Source of the DNA: a virus
DNA length: 22,788 nt
Strand: one strand, 5' to 3'
Virus record (IMG/VR): IMGVR_UViG_3300037011_000080
Span: 1-22,788 of that record
Part shown: positions 22,072-22,788 of the stretch, one piece after another
Layout: every line of letters starts with the position of its first letter
How positions within the stretch are numbered: the first letter of the stretch is position 1
Translations under genes and position numbers: made by a program
Notes under the pieces: model-generated
What the model was told of the DNA's origin: nothing
The model's input: the letters and a program-made list of their open reading frames with translations, nothing else
Databases searched by the model: none

Positions 22072-22788
22072 CTATTTTATAACTACATTCTGAAGGGTAT
22101 CGACATCCATCCAGGCCGGGAATCCATAACCTGAGAATAATTTCGATTTGTCCAATATTACTGCAGCATCTCTGAAAAGTTTTGCAAACCCCGTCTGAAG
22201 TGTTACATAGAAGGCCTCTGTCTGATTAGATACTATCCTTTCCGATTCAACTTTAAGCGGCCAACCATTAAACTTAATGATTGCTCCCTGAGGATCAAGC
22301 ATAAGAGTCTGACTAACTGTAACATTACCATGAACGAAAAGATTAGTTGAACCGGGGATAGGTGACTGAAGGTTCATTGTTGCAAGAGGAGCCCCAATCG
22401 TTGGAGTTTTGAATTCTGTTAGGTCAAGAATATCTGCTGACATATCTTCCCCTGCAACCATTGTATTAGGAACTCTTCCCATACGACCCAGTCTTACCCA
22501 AACCTTAAGAAGATCTTTATAAACAATCCCACTACCCGAAGCAGTTCCAATAACTGGTGCTGATTCTGAACCATCAGCCTGTTCTCCATTATAGAGACAG
22601 TTAATAGCAAGTACATCAGTTGCATGTCCCAGTTTTACTCCAAAATCCCTCATGAAAATTGATACAAGGTTCAGAGAAGCATAGGCAACTACTTCATCGG
22701 AAAGTTTTATACCGCGTCCAATCTTAAAAATCTTAAATTGTTTCGATCCATAAGATATAGCACCGAGAGGGATTGTTTCACCTTCTCC
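22072..22788 (-). CDS. Major capsid protein, HK97-like (5' end outside window)
   Basis: The frame is open from the right edge of the window to the stop at 22072, giving the C-terminal 238 residues. The ATG at 22653 is internal, since 45 codons before it read on in frame with capsid-like sequence: G-E-G-E-T-I-P-L, then K-I-F-K-I-G-R-G-I-K-L-S-D-E. This E-x-x-x-I-P ... K-x-G-R-x-I-x-x-S-D-E segment matches the E-loop/spine region of HK97-fold capsid proteins. Further on, V-E-S-E-R-I-V-S-N-Q-T-E-A-F-Y-V (about 65 residues from the end) is the usual late P-domain strand, and A-V-I-L-D-K-S is near the end. It forms the icosahedral shell. The start, and any upstream protease or scaffold gene, lie outside the window. 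Confidence 0.85.
   Translation of the reverse strand, partial: GEGETIPLGAISYGSKQFKIFKIGRGIKLSDEVVAYASLNLVSIFMRDFGVKLGHATDVLAINCLYNGEQADGSESAPVIGTASGSGIVYKDLLKVWVRLGRMGRVPNTMVAGEDMSADILDLTEFKTPTIGAPLATMNLQSPIPGSTNLFVHGNVTVSQTLMLDPQGAIIKFNGWPLKVESERIVSNQTEAFYVTLQTGFAKLFRDAAVILDKSKLFSGYGFPAWMDVDTLQNVVIK

Noticed and set aside
22072-22653. ATG at 22653 as the capsid gene start
   Set aside because: The frame continues open with capsid-like sequence for 45 codons to the window edge, so this ATG is an internal methionine.

Overview
The window is part of the virion-structure region of a contractile-tailed (myovirus-type) bacteriophage or prophage. All genes supported here lie on the minus strand, so the region is read from high to low coordinates. 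The DNA is strongly A+T-rich, genes are packed or overlap by a few bases, and no tRNA, rRNA, integrase or CRISPR array is visible. The host cannot be fixed from sequence alone. The A/T-rich start regions with few strong Shine-Dalgarno sites, the fibre type and one secreted-type protein would suit a Bacteroidota host, but this is inference.

Layout in transcription order. (1) Head: the 3' part of a major capsid protein gene (runs off the right edge), a small head-region protein, a beta-rich putative decoration protein and a second small accessory protein. (2) Accessory block: a GT-A-like glycosyltransferase, a SAM-dependent methyltransferase-like protein, a 643-residue beta-rich protein and a 411-residue protein built from a 20-residue repeat (60-bp DNA repeat). 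(3) Neck: a connector-like protein with an added N-terminal beta domain, a probable head-closure protein, an HK97 gp10-like neck protein and a probable tail terminator. (4) A 536-residue fibre-like protein with a signal peptide, followed by its own terminator. (5) Tail: sheath, tube, tail-assembly chaperone, tape measure, CIS-tube-like initiator, LysM protein, gp27/gpD-like hub, gp5/gpV-like spike, and a long fibre gene that runs off the left edge. That fibre gene fills the first 2.47 kb as an uninterrupted reading frame of at least 824 codons.

The strongest hidden signal is a canonical -1 programmed frameshift at the end of the tail-assembly chaperone gene. It has a U_UUU_UUC slippery heptamer, a 7-nt spacer and a perfect 13-bp hairpin, and leads into a 54-codon extension that ends exactly at the tape-measure start codon. 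This is the lambda G/GT arrangement.

Four minus-strand hairpin-plus-U-tract terminators (about 21.6, 20.3, 11.3 and 9.1 kb) and a recurrent TACTA-n-TATAA-like motif in six gene-upstream gaps divide the region into several transcription units. Two of those motif copies share a 19-nt identical stretch. Other notable points are the glycosyltransferase/methyltransferase pair inside a virion cassette, the secreted-type fibre-like gene beside the sheath gene, and a three-arm mutually exclusive hairpin upstream of the sheath gene.
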